From assembly GCA_039566865.1 (NCBI GenBank), contig CM076944.1, positions 22,561,001-22,625,000 of the forward strand: a stretch of DNA of 64,000 bases, read 5' to 3'. A program made the translations under genes and the position numbers. This document shows, piece after piece, positions 1 to 11,146 of the stretch; the first letter of the stretch is position 1; each line of letters opens with the position of its first letter. Origin of the DNA: Aurelia coerulea. Taxonomy: Eukaryota; Cnidaria; Scyphozoa; Semaeostomeae; Ulmaridae. Below the pieces are notes generated by a model that was not told the DNA's origin, did no database searches, and saw only the letters and a program-made list of their open reading frames with translations.

Positions 1-264
1 AGCCAAGGGTATCATTTTTGACAATATTGGTCTATAGCGAACGGTTATGATATCATATTTGGTACAAATTTGACAATATTTGTCCAGAAAATGGCCAAAA
101 TTGGTCTAGCCAAGGGTACCATTTTCGTAAAAGTTGGTCCAGAGAATTGTCAAATTAGTCTAGCCAAGGTTACCATTTTCGTAAAAGTTGGTCTAGCCAA
201 CGGTACCATTTTGAATATGCTCGCGGCAGACCCCTGCCCAAAATTTGGTCAAGAACCCCCCCCC
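1..264. repeat. G/C-tract-terminated MITE, right-hand part
   Basis: Imperfect tandem units containing 'ggtctagccaagggtacc' and 'attttcgtaaaagttgg' fill this stretch, which ends in a subterminal 'cagacccctgcccaaaat' block and a run of C at 256-264. The same order of motifs occurs inverted at the left end of the complete copy at 47371-47840, so this is the right part of a copy whose left end lies before the window. The open frame across it is repeat-derived and is not a gene. Confidence 0.75.
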
Positions 265-274
265 TTGCTAAAAA

Positions 275-1035
275 GATGTTGCTCTTTCCTACTTAATCAA
301 TGCGAAGGGATTTTCCTATCTTACTCAACTTAGGGTTGGTCTCAGCAAGTTAAATTTCCACAAATTCGAGCATAATTTCAGGGATACCATAAACCCGATG
401 TGCCCAACAAGCGATGGTATTGAGGACGTGGAGCACTTTTTGTTGCTCTGCCCTTCTTTTGATGCTCAACGCCGAGATCTTCTCGCTGGAATTGTTGAAT
501 TATTACGACCATCTGTACAAATCACCAATCTTTCAAATGATGCTTTGGTGCAGCTTTTATTATATGGTGATCAAGACCTTTCTTATGACTTGAACAGAGA
601 TATACTCGAACTAACTTTACATTTCATTCACGAAACTGGTCGGTTTGACTAAGATCTTCCAAACATCAGTCATGCACAAAGCAGCCACCAAGTCTCTTTA
701 CGTAAATGTTTCCTTTTCTTTGTAAATTCTGTTTCACATCAGATGACAGGCATTTGATTTACCTTAAATAATTTGAACGAGTTGCGCTCGCATTGATCGC
801 AACCCTGACCTGACATCTGGTTTGGGATGGAATCTAGTATAGTATCCAGTAGTTTTTAAATCGTTCGTAGTGTAGTTGTATTTAGTTTAACGTTGCGTGT
901 CTTTTCATATTGGCCATGGGGTAGTCATAGTCTTTCGCTCCCCATGGTATCGTCCCTGTAGTGTAGTATAGTAATCAGGAACGTATAGTAGAATGTAAGA
1001 TTTATTGTAATATTTTAATATGAATAAAAAAAAAT
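275..1035 (+). mobile_element. 3' end of a non-LTR retrotransposon (LINE) with ORF2 C-terminus and A-tail
   Basis: The frame from about 275 to the stop at 650-652 stays open (it includes RVGLSKLN upstream of the first ATG at 398) and encodes the cysteine/histidine tail typical of LINE ORF2 proteins, with the pattern CPTSDGIEDVEHFLLLCPSF. This zinc-binding tail follows the reverse transcriptase in such elements. The 380 bp after the stop look like 3' UTR and finish with AATAAA and an A-run at about 1025-1034. Everything upstream of the tail is missing, because the G-tract element at 1-264 abuts it. A truncated, non-functional copy. Confidence 0.75.
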
Positions 1036-1122
1036 CAATGCGATAACCTGTACGGGAAGGGTATTTTACGGGCCCCTTCAGAGCCCGGGCCCGGATCTTT
1101 TACCCCCTCTCGACGGTCCTGA
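1036..1122. repeat. hAT-like terminus fragment
   Basis: The sequence ctctcgacggtcctg at 1108-1122 matches the right end of the complete hAT-type MITE at 34154-34419. No matching left end or target duplication was found here, so this is called a fragment only. Confidence 0.4.
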
Positions 1123-1358
1123 CCTTTTATTTTTATTTTTTTATTTTAAAATTGTTTACCCAGGGTTACAATTCAGTTTAAGTAACTGTTTTACAATGTA
1201 CCCTGCAACTAAAAATAAAGCTAACCTAATTACAATGAAAACTAACCTAATTACAATATTCAACTAAACCTACAAATGTACAATATATATATTCATCAAA
1301 AACTTAAATGGAAAATAAAAATAAAAATGTAAAACCAGCTTTCCTTGAATCTAATCAA

Positions 1359-3430
1359 TTATGAGCTTTTGAGCTTGGTTTTAAATGACTGGATGGAAGG
1401 GGCTAATTTAGTATCAGAATGGAGTTTGTTCCATGTATCAGCTCCGCGGAAAGCAAAAGACTTTTGGCCATAAGCTGTTCTCATTCGAGGTATGGCTAGA
1501 TCCAACTTAGTGTTGCGTAACACCCGATTGTGAACATCAGATAATCGGGAGAAAATCTGACAAAGGCTGTCGGGTGCAAGTCCATTTAGGGACTTATATA
1601 CCATGGTAGATGTTTCTCTGTTGACTAGCCTGTCAACTGAAAGCCATCCTAATCTTTGCAGCAAAGGAGCAGCCGATGAAACCAAAGGGCTGCTCGTGAC
1701 AATTCTTGCAGCTCTGTTCTGCAATTTTTGCAAGGTATTCAGCTTGGTATTGCCACAGCATCCCCACACTGAGCAACAATAGCTCAAATGAGGCTCAACA
1801 ATACTTAAATACATGTTTCTTAGGGTCACTTCTTGGAAAAATTGTTTGGCATATTTCAAAAGCCCGAGGGCACGTCAGAGACGTAGGAACCGGGGGGCAC
1901 TGGGGGCACGTGCCCCCCCAAGATTTTGAAATAAACAAAGAAGTGCCCTTTTTATTTTCAGGAAATGCCCCTTTTGCTTAATGGAAAAAGTGCCCTCGAA
2001 GTGTCGTGCCCCTCCAAGTTTGAGATGCTTCCTACGTCCCTGGGGCACGTGAGACTTTCTTTTGAAGAAACTTTGCCTGGCTTCCCCATTTCAAATTTTC
2101 ATCAATCATTACACCAAGATATTTCGTTTCATGAACAAGATCGATATCATTCCCATTAACTTGAAAGCAAGGGATGATTTCTGACGTTTTGTTTATCTTC
2201 CCCAGCTTTTGGGCTGAACCAATTATCATGGCTTGTGTTTTGACGACATTCAAGGAAAGCTTATTGCCCTGCAACCATTTCTCAAGGCAGGCAAGTTCTG
2301 CATTGACAACAACGTCAATCTCTTCAATTCTATCCGAAGAGAAGGAGATCGCTGTATCGTCTGCGTACATTGTCGCTTGTGCCTTTTTTAAAGCGAAAGG
2401 AAGGTCATTTATATAAAGTAAAAATAAGAGAGGTCCAAGGCAAGATCCTTGTGGTACCCCTATATTAATTTCTACTGTATCGGATGTGACACCGTTGACT
2501 TTGCAGCACTGCCTGCGATTGTCGAGATAAGAGCTGAACCATTGATGTTCGAGACCATCAATCCCGTAATGGTGCATTTTTTCAAGGAGAATTTGATGGT
2601 CTACTGTGTCAAATGCTTTCTTTAAATCAATGAAAATCATCGCAGTATATTTACCCCGGTCTATATTGAAGTACCAATCATTGGTACATTTAAGCAAACA
2701 GGAAACAACCGAATGTAAATGTCGAAAGCCATACTGATCTGAGTACAGATGTTTATTAGAATCGAGGTACTTGTAAAGTTGATCATATATGAGTTTTTCA
2801 AACAACCTGGAGACAACAGGTAAGACAGATATTGGCCTATAGTTCGAACGATCATCGGCCTTGCCACTTTTGAAGATAGGAGCTACACGTGCTTCCTTCC
2901 AACTGTCCGGAAATACCCCAGTCTCTATGGAAAGATTATAAATCCTACATAGAGAACTGGAGATGACCGGAAATGCGACTTTGAGAAAATGGCTAGCGAT
3001 ACCGTCCGATCCAAAGCCAAAAGAAGTTTTCATTTTCTTCAGAGCTCTCTCTGCACCAACGGGATTGACGGTCTCAAACCTGAATTGCGAACTAAGTCGA
3101 TTTACAAGATAGTCATTAGATAATAGGGGGTTAGGCTGCCGTGGAATGTCATCACTAAGTTTTTCACCCATACTACAGAAGAACTTATTCATAGACTGGG
3201 CTATTTCAGCATTATCTACGACATCCTGACCATCTACCTTAAGACTGTCTACATTTGTGGTCTTTGATCTTTTATTCAGCAACAAGTTGATTGTTTTCCA
3301 AGTTTCTTTCAAATTGCCCTTATTGTGAGCAATTTTTTTGGAGAAATATTCTTTCTTGAGTTTCTTATTAAGATTATTAACTCTGTTGCGAACTTGCTTA
3401 TATGATTCCATAATAATGGTAGACTTACTT
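1359..3430 (-). pseudogene. LINE reverse transcriptase ORF, split by MITE insertion
   Basis: RNA-directed DNA polymerase that would act in target-primed reverse transcription. Reading on the minus strand, the frame is open from about 3430 (VVKSKSTIMESYK) through the YADDT catalytic box to KKVSRA. It then meets the 167 bp MITE plus its 8 bp duplication and resumes with LGLLKYAKQFF down to the stop just before 1359. Removing the insertion restores the frame exactly, so the MITE came in after the LINE. The N-terminal endonuclease is lost. It cannot be active. Confidence 0.85.
1876..2042. mobile_element. hAT-type MITE, 167 bp, with perfect 8 bp target duplication
   Basis: Terminal inverted repeats are cagagacgtaggaa at the left and ttcctacgtccctg at the right (one mismatch), both ending CAG/CTG as hAT elements do. 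The flanks are identical 8-mers, gggcacgt at 1868-1875 and 2043-2050. The interior carries a short G/C-rich palindrome near 1891-1920. It is inserted in the LINE reverse transcriptase frame. Confidence 0.9.
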
Positions 3431-3601
3431 TTTACAACCTGATCCTAGCATCCTCCTTGTCTGTCAGTTTTCAGAGCCAACAAGAAGAGGAAGTTTCCAG
3501 AGCATAGGGCTCAAATCTTTTAAATCTTTAAAAAGGTCGGTGTAAAATTATATGGCATTTTTCTTTGAATTGTATGGCTTGAAAGGAATTTATGTTACTT
3601 G

Positions 3602-3735
3602 AGGGTACCCAATATGTTTTTCGGGAAGCGAGAATCGCCATTTTTTGGAATCGGGAATCGGGAATCGTCAAATTTCTGTGAGCGGGATTCGGGAATTGGC
3701 ACCAGCGTTCGGGAAGCGGGATTTACCCAGACTTA
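3602..3735. repeat. GGGAATCGGGAAT-type repeat
   Basis: It begins gagggtacccaata and continues with degenerate units of cgggaatcgggaat and cgggattcgggaatt. A second copy in the opposite orientation ends tattgggtaccctc at 15540-15640. The shared end suggests a dispersed element of about 120 bp. Confidence 0.6.
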
Positions 3736-5605
3736 TGCCTTTTCGTCCCTTGTTTCCGTGTGTTCATTGATTTGTTGATATCACTTGGTCAAAAGGGACT
3801 CATACCATTACTCTGAAAAAGTGGGCACACTTTAGGCCCTCGCAGAGTGGTTCAGAAGTCACCAATCAAATTGCTAGGATTTAGTTTTAAACCAATAAGG
3901 GGGCGCTATTTTGACAGTTGTTGTTGATGCATACAAAAATGGTTGATATGGCCTAGAGTTCTAGTATCTGCGACGGATCTATTTTATTTATACAGAGGAA
4001 GGTTACTGCTTGAAAGGTATATATTTTGCGATTACTAGGTCAGGAAAACACCATTCTCTGTATCAGTTTGTTTTTTAATGTTCAAGCTCTTTAGACCAGA
4101 GTTTGAAGTGATTTTGTGGGCTGTACGAGAATTCCCGCTCTCTTAGGCCATTTTGTCAGGGAAACAAAGGACTCCAGGTCATAAGTCAAGTGAGTAGACG
4201 CATGGAAAATGAAGTCAGCCACAGCCATGAAATACCATATCATCAACTGTGTGGCAATTTACTATGAGAAGGGACAGAGACAGAGTGGCACCAACTTTCA
4301 CCACAAGGAAAAGTTTGGAGAAAACAATAGAATACCCCATTTTTGAGATTCTAGGTCATAAGACTTTGCTTCAAATGTACCCCCTTTTCAGCAAAATCAT
4401 GAATGAGCGTGATATCATATCTTCATTAAGGTCCGATTGGATGCCGAAGGAGACAGAGAAGAAACGGGAATCAAACGATGTCCCAAACGAAACACTCTAT
4501 CCAGAATAGCGATTCCAGACTTTTGACTTCCAAAACAGGTGATCTTTGATTACTATCTTCTACTTTTACCAATAACTTTCTCTCCTCAGTTACATAGGAA
4601 TTATTTTATTTGTTGGTTGCCGTTCTTTATTTTGTGTAGGCCTATGACATGAGTATTTTACGTGATTATAAATGGGGCATCTTTGGTGAGTTCCTAATAT
4701 AGACCATACGAGTTTTTGCAAGTTCTGTTTCTTATTTAGCCCTTTCAAAAACCCTGCAATTACTCATAAAAATACTTGTTGTATCAAAAAGTTCTTTCCC
4801 AGTCCTAACTTATAGTGAATGCATTTAGAGGATTTCCTACATTTTGCATATTGTATTTTCAGGTATCATCAAGGGATGCATGACAGTTGAAGTGTGTTTC
4901 CACAAGATTTATACAAGATATACTTGCATTCTAAGAGCTGACAAGGAAGGGATCCTGTGTATAGCCACAGTTAGCATGCCAACTGACATAATTACAGAAT
5001 GAAAAATGTTTCTCTTGTCATGTTTGAAGATTGAAAACATTATCTTATAACTAACAGCTGAGGGAGTGTCTATGTGTTGAACACAATGGGACATTAAACA
5101 GAATATAACACAAGAGGGCCTTTTCATGATTACTCCATTTACTTAACTTCCTGTGGCATAGCAGATATTGATGAAATATTTCATATTTGGTAACTTCACT
5201 CACAAGCAACAAATTAGTTGTTTGTGGTTGTTGCGTAACCCATCCAAATGTCCTTGGAAATCATTCTGGTCAACTTTCAAGTTTTGGACAAAGAAGTTTG
5301 TAAAAAAGACACTGACAAATACAGTAAATATATGTGTTGCCTGTGCAAAAATACAAGGCCATGTAAAAGCAATTTACAAGCCCTGTAGTTGTGGCCTTGT
5401 AGCATTTTTTGCTAATTAGCCTTGCAGAACCCTGGTGGGTGGCAATCCTGTGCTAGACTGGTTGTAGCTTGGAATCTTACTGATAGCCTTGTAATTTTCT
5501 TCAAAGGCTAGTACAAGGTCATAACAAGGTCATAATCCCCGCTACAAGGCTAACACTTGGCCTGTACACTTGATACTCTACCCTTGGCCTTTTATTTTTG
5601 TACAG

Positions 5606-5775
5606 GTGATACTCTAGCTGTTGTCAGTTTTTTTGCTTGTATTGCATACATATACTGTGGAAATGAAGAAGAAACTATTTTCCAGCTGTTGAAGTCCAAT
5701 TCATCAGACATGAGAATTCACTGTTTTAAGTATTCCAAGGGCTTTATAAGGGTACAAGGAAAATTCCACCCATAG
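5606..5775 (+). CDS. Possible exon of an unidentified gene
   Basis: A pyrimidine-rich tract and AG (tttatttttgtacag) precede an open frame reading GDTLAVVSFFACIAYIYCG and onward to a stop at 5773-5775. The composition is protein-like and includes a hydrophobic stretch that could span a membrane. No family was recognised. It could be a terminal exon on the + strand, perhaps of the same gene as 7395-7556, or a chance frame. Confidence 0.2.
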
Positions 5776-6617
5776 CAGAATTCAAAGAAATCAACACAGC
5801 AGTTGATTAAAGCTCACTCAGACCAAGTGGAAAAAGTTTCTATTTGATATTCGTAGCATTTGCCATTTCCTTGTTTAGCTAAATATAACAGAGATGTGTT
5901 GGCATTTCCTTCAGCAAATTTATAACCTCCATTAATTATGCACCTTGATTAAACATGTGTTGATTCCACTGAAAGTTTTGGCTACTAACAAAGTGTGGTT
6001 TTTGAACATTGTTGTTATGAAAATCTTTCAAAAACTTCGCATGAAAAATAGATCTTTTCGGTGTCTTACAAAAGAGTCCCGATAGAACAATTATATTTGT
6101 TCACATTTTTATAAGAAATTTTAACCAAATTTTCAATGTGTTCAACAGTGCCACCATACCATATGAAATCCACCATGGAAATGGGTGGCACTCGATCAAA
6201 ATTTTTGAATGAAAATGTGAAAAATGTCTCTTGTAGTCTTCCACAGTATATAGCTAAATGATCTATTGTACATATGTAAGTTGTCATTCTGGAAAAATTT
6301 ACCATCTAAGTCTAATAATATTCTTTACTTTCTCAATTATTTCAGAACAAGGTATTTAATTGTACATTTCTGTTGTCCATACTGTGCTTCTTTCCATAAT
6401 TAAAGGTGTCCATTTTATGATTAAAATGTCTCCTTTTGAATCCAAACTTGAATGATTTGATTTGTGGCCAATAAGTCAGGGACAAACTGAAAGGGAGGAT
6501 TATGAACTATATTTATGTACAAAATGCAAACGTTAAAGCCTGAATACCTGGCTTACAAGAGACTGTAAGATTTTCAAATGCTAGACCAATAGTTGACAGG
6601 AATTTCATAATATTGTA

Positions 6618-7085
6618 CACATATTTTTTTAAATAAGAAACTGCCCATAAGAAAGTCAACTCTCAGATCGCCAAAAAATTAAGAAACTCCAGTACTGGGA
6701 AAATATAAGTTAACAAAATATTTATTTTGATAAAGGAAACCCTTGGCATATTTTTGCTTTACTTTCACTTGACTCGTGCATCACATTACTCATAAGGTAT
6801 TTGAGTAATGTTCACAAGGGCACAGGTAATGAAGATGAAGATTGTTTGTGGAACCTCTAAGAAACCTGTAAGAAACTATGAGTACTCAAAATCTGATAAT
6901 TTTCCAGGGTGGAATCCATGCACCCTACGCCAGAGATCTCCGGCGTGGAGTCATGATATTCTATTGTTCTTCCATTGTTTTGGCAAGAATCTCCGGCGTG
7001 GACTTTGCATGGTTTCCACCAGGGATAATTTTAAGAAACTTTCAGCACTGGCCTAAATTCTTGGTTGCTTATAAAAAAATATGTG
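6618..7085. mobile_element. TA-flanked MITE of the TAAGAA family, 468 bp
   Basis: Left end CACATATTTTTTTAAATAAG after TA at 6616-6617; right end CTTATAAAAAAATATGTG followed by TG. Subterminal taagaaac motifs recur. Related copies are at 34908-35179, 39195-39476 and 43127-43514. The TA flank points to the Tc1/mariner type, which is inference. A second MITE is nested at 6904-7023. Confidence 0.75.
6904..7023. mobile_element. Short palindromic MITE with 9 bp target duplication
   Basis: The 120 bp element runs from ccagggtggaatccatgca to tgcatggtttccaccagg, which are imperfect inverted repeats. A further inverted pair around ctccggcgtgga lies inside. The flanks are identical 9-mers, gataatttt at 6895-6903 and 7024-7032. 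A 9 bp duplication fits the Mutator-like superfamily. It is nested in the TA-flanked MITE 6618-7085. Confidence 0.8.
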
Positions 7086-7394
7086 TGTTGCAAGTACTAT
7101 CCAGGTGATGGAATGCGTACTGAAATTTGTTATCAAAGGCAGATAAAATGAGCGGAGATTGATTGGGTGGGCACAATGAAGTTGATATGAAATAAGTTTA
7201 AAAGCAATCCATTTTATCTAATCTTGTTTTTTTTCTTACTCGCAGTGCATAAGGCCACATTTTATGATCATTCAAGCCCTTCAGACATGTCTGTTTTTGT
7301 CATGAAAAAAAATCTAAAATAACTGATCTCTAACCAATAGCCTTAGATTGACCCTACATATTTCCCACATATTTAGGTAGTCTTACCTTTTCAG

Positions 7395-7556
7395 TGGTGC
7401 CACACAGTTGCCAAGGTTTTCTGTTATTGAGAATTTCATTGAGACTCAATATTTAATTCGTCAACATTGGTTGTTCACTTCCTCTTGCTTGGATGACTTT
7501 CGTTCCTTGCATGATCTGGTCTGGCCTGCCCTTTCGTCCCCATCACATATTGTTAG
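7395..7556 (+). CDS. Possible internal exon of an unidentified gene
   Basis: The acceptor ttaccttttcag at 7383-7394 and the donor gtaagg at 7557 bound 162 bp, a multiple of three. The frame between them is open and reads GATQLPRFSVIENF, then IRQHWLFTSSCLDDF and HDLVWPALSSPSHIV. Two good splice signals and protein-like composition make it more credible than a random frame, but I recognise no family. The host gene would be on the + strand. Confidence 0.3.
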
Positions 7557-8499
7557 GTAAGGATTGCATCTCTTGTAGTTTAGCTACTTTGCTATGAGCA
7601 CCCCCAAAACATTCAAGAACGTTTGACTAGCTTCGAACTGGTCATCATCAAAATACCTTCGACTTCGTACGTTTGGCCACTGGCCAGGTTGGAAAACATG
7701 CGTGACAATGGAATCCATTTGGAACGGAAAATAGCGACGTCTCCTCGAAATCTTTGATGTGGAAGTACCCTGCTCATTGAAAACAAATTATCTGCTGTCT
7801 TCCAAACAGTTATATGGGTTAAAATGAGCCATTCTGCAAGCTTCCTTCGCCAACTCATGCATTGGCCTAACCAAACGATGCTGTTGTGGGACCGCCGACC
7901 GAAAACCACTGATCACATTTGACGTCACATCCGAAATCAATTCTCGGAAACGACAATGAACGAGAATTGTCCCGCAGATAAATGTGCAATAGAAAGCGCT
8001 ATTATTCAAAAACTAAACGAAATATACAAAAAATTACTTCACGATCGTGTTTCCCATGATAAATAGCATAACATATCAAACATTTTTTTACGCTGCCATT
8101 CTCCTTTAACATTGCACTGCACCCATCGGGTGTAGTGAGGAAAGAATTATAAGAACACAACAAGCCCTACGTTTACACTGATCTCTGCAGTAAGAAACCC
8201 AAATAGGAAGTTAAGACAAATACAGTATCATTCGCAGGGGCGCAAATGAGGGGGTGTGCGGGGTGTGAAACCCCCCAATAATTTCATAACTTGGTCCCAA
8301 TCGCTTTTTTATAGTGATAAAGTTTGTCCCGATCCGGCTCTATGAACTTGAACCTGAATTTTTCAGGACGTCGATACTCGAAAGGCAAAGATTTATGTGT
8401 TAGCTGTCTTTTGTTTTATCGCAGAAACTAAGTTTACAGGAAAGAAATCCTCGAGATTCCTTTAAAACCGAAGAGAAAATGGCTGGGTATAAGTCGGGT

Positions 8500-8706
8500 A
8501 AGGGATGCCTTCTGAGCCAAAGTAGAGGATGTTTCTTCAAAAGTTTTCTTCGTGCTCCAATTTATAGGACAACTGTCCCAAAACTATCAAGGTTTCCTCG
8601 CTGTTAATGGCAAGCATGATATTGGGAGATGCATTTTAAGCCAAAATAAAGGATGTTTCTTCGAAAATTTTCTTTGCACTCCGATTTATAGGAGGGGGTG
8701 TTTGGG
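8500..8706. repeat. Partial tandem duplication of a dispersed repeat
   Basis: A unit with 'gatgtttcttc', 'attttctt' and 'tttatagga' occurs at about 8515-8571 and again at 8640-8693. A related copy is at 14940-15060. The neighbourhood begins with a hAT-like start, caggggcgcaaatg, at 8235. Confidence 0.6.
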
Positions 8707-8895
8707 TTTTTCGGTTACACGGATTTAGCCATATTTTGGCTCGGTTTTTCGGTTTTTGCCTTAAAATCGCACGGTTTTTCGGTTTTCAACATTGACTCGG
8801 TGAACGGTTTTTGGCATTATTTTGGTCGGTTTTCCGGTCTTTGTTATAAAATCGTACGGTTATTCGGTATTGAATAGTGTCTCGGTGAACAGTTT
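8707..8895. repeat. Minisatellite of CGGTTTTTCGG units
   Basis: About two imperfect units of roughly 85 bp, each carrying 'aaaatcg.acggtt.ttcgg' and 'ctcggtgaac', made of shorter cggtttttcgg sub-repeats. It is not coding. Confidence 0.7.
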
Positions 8896-8996
8896 TGTCG
8901 TAGTAACGGTTACCTCCGTATCTTTCGTCATTTGTTCCGCGCTGAGCTGAGCCTATGTTGAGCGTTGAGCCGATGTTGAGGGAGCGATTCATGCAC

Positions 8997-9092
8997 TAAC
9001 AACAACAACAATATTTTTTGGTGGGAAAACATCACGAAAGTCCAAGTTATCGCAACAACAACAACAACAGCAGTGACAACAACAACAACAAA
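8997..9092. repeat. (CAA)n microsatellite, two tracts
   Basis: Runs of aacaac at 8997-9010 and 9050-9092, separated by about 40 bp. Confidence 0.85.
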
Positions 9093-10179
9093 ATATTTTT
9101 TTCTTAAACTGGGACTTATGGACTTTCACATCAAAGAGTGGGACGAAAATAAACAATGGGGGCACCGATTTTTCTATTCACCTTGAAACGAGGTTGATTG
9201 CCTCTTTTCGATAGTTGGAAAATTTCAGGAGCTGTGGCGTGCACTATTGCTAGCTGAAGTGGCCTTCTAAATAAGGAAATTTTGATTGAAAGTTAACGGT
9301 TTGTTGATTCTTGGATCGAGGAAACATTCATCTGCACATTTGTGGCATTTGCTCATTGCTATTGTCACTCAAAACTTGAATTTTGAGGCGTTTTATTAGC
9401 GGAGGATTGAGCCGACAAGTTAGGCCAATCCGTCATTGCTCGGCTTTTCGTACAGTGTTGCTATGGTTCCATATTGGATGTGACGTTAAGGGAAACAATT
9501 TCGTCTCAATCTTCAATGTGGAAGTCCATGAGTTACAGTTATGGCGTCCATCAGTCTATCAATAGCAATAACTACGAACTTGTAATCAGTCTAACGTCTC
9601 GACACATCTCAACATCGTCATGGCGGAACTGATTTGTCGCTAATTGAGCTGGCCATCGGCAACAACAACAAGTTCGAAATGTAGCTAGTCTAAACAACAT
9701 ACAGATTCAGCACCAGGGTTGCCATTTGCCCGATTTGACGGCCGAATTCCTCTATTCTGGGCGTTCTTTAAAACACCTGGCCGTCTAAAAATGATTTGGC
9801 TGAAAAGGTAAAAGTTGGCCGAATTTTGGCCGTAATTGGAAAACCATGAATAGATAAAGGAAACAACTATTCTTTGACAATTGAAGCTCAAAATCACGTT
9901 GAAAATCTCAAAATTACCAGCGAAAAAATAACAAAATGAAGTAAAACATGATAAAAAAGTTTCAAAGAGAAAGGTGTCAAAGTTTAGCACACAAAGTCAT
10001 TCTTCTTTACACTATTACTGTACATAATTGGTTTGTTTATTTGTTTGTTTGTTTGTTCGGCCGAATTTGGCCGCGAACCGTAACAATTTTGGCCGAGCAC
10101 CAGAAAAACATTCACATTCAGGACAAGATTCACAGTTATCAAACAAATCATCTAATAAAGATGTAACACAGATACTTAT
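9093..10179. other. No recognised gene; GGCCGAATTTTGGCCG repeats
   Basis: Motifs of ggccgaattttggccg type occur at about 9760-9835 and again near 10055-10100. The overlapping reading frames here look like repeat shadows. Nothing else is recognised. Confidence 0.5.
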
Positions 10180-10725
10180 GGGAAAAAGAAAATTATTTAG
10201 CCAGACTATGCTCTATCTAATGGTGATTTGTGCAGATTTCTATCGTGCGGGGTTTGGGCTGGAAAACGACGAATAGGCCGGGCGGGCTTGATCAAAAGTC
10301 GAAATTCAGTCAAAATGAACGACAAATTTCTCTCTCAAATCACGTAATACTGATTTAAAGAGAATCAACGGAGATAAAAGCCCCGCGCGGAAGGAGTCTG
10401 GGTATTCTATTATTAGCCTATTGTATTTTATGATTTCGAGACGATCATGGATATTGTTTAGCAAGAGGAACAATAACATGCGTAGGAGTTTTCAATGCCC
10501 TATTTATAGATGACCTCCTCTTAGCTCCGTTCATTCACTTTAATGCGGACATTTATTGGAAAAAGAAACTCATTTGGCCAGAGATTTGACTATGCTTATT
10601 TTATGGGGATCTTCGCAGATTTATATCGTGCGGGCGTTGCGCTGTAAAACGACAAATAGGCCGGGCGGGCGTGATCAAAAGTCGAAATTCAGCCAAAATC
10701 AACGACAAACTTCTGCATACAAAAG
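10180..10725. repeat. Direct duplication, about 150 bp units
   Basis: Two diverged copies, about 10190-10330 and 10555-10710, share tatcgtgcgggc, aaaacgac.aataggccgg and gatcaaaagtcgaaattcag. They lie in the same orientation about 375 bp apart. Confidence 0.75.
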
Positions 10726-11146
10726 GCGTGACAACTATTTATCGCAGATACTATGAATTGGAAAAAATAAAGGTAGTTCTCTCTTGACAAGTATTCACTG
10801 TGTTGGGAGTGATTATGTTTACCCTACTAATTGATATAATGTGCCCTATTTCTCATTAGGATTCTCTTGTGCGCAATGGCTTTCCAACAATATCTTTGTT
10901 AATTTCTTGGTATCTTAACGATGAGTAACTCCATAACATAGAACATAGGCAAATCTCTTGCTAAATCATTTTCATTTTCATTCATTTTAACTTTTTTATC
11001 CATGGTAATCCACTCAATGTTTACATACTGCTTTACAGGGAGCCATGCTAAAGTAATATTAAAAATTAGATAATAAATAAATATATAATACACTCCTATT
11101 TACAATAAAGCGTTGACAAAAAAAAAAGAAAGAAAAACGAGAAGAG

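Larger units (their letters stand above)
1129..3440 (-). mobile_element. 5'-truncated non-LTR retrotransposon (jockey/CR1-like), copy 1
   Basis: Minus-strand LINE. The frame at 3430-2051 holds the end of the endonuclease-RT linker and the reverse transcriptase: NYRPISVLPVVSRLFEKLI, a fingers motif with FIDLKKAFDTVDH, GVPQGSCLGPLLFLLYINDL and the catalytic YADDT. The frame at 1867-1359 continues with the thumb/connection region, including SYCCSVWG and LQKLQNRAARIV. The two parts form one protein interrupted by the MITE at 1876-2042. The endonuclease is absent (5' truncation near 3440). A 3' UTR runs to an A/T-rich tail near 1129. It belongs to the same family as the element at 10965-13968 but is well diverged from it. 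Confidence 0.88.
3441..6617. other. Low-information region without a recognised gene
   Basis: No protein family was recognised. The 86-codon frame at 4249-4509 has no familiar motif. A tract of GGGAATC-like units lies at 3602-3735, and imperfect repeats of 'acaaggtcataa' lie near 5510-5540. A possible exon at 5606-5775 is listed separately. Confidence 0.5.

Noticed and set aside
70..333. Open frame of NGTIFVK-like repeats, also on the minus strand at 47335-47730
   Set aside because: Tandem repeat interior of G-tract MITEs happens to lack stops; it has no start context or family.
4249..4509. 86-codon frame on the + strand
   Set aside because: No homology recognised, weak start context and no supporting splice sites.
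7613..8009. Overlapping minus-strand frames of 98 and 73 codons
   Set aside because: No recognisable motif, no splice-site support, and they overlap each other in different frames.
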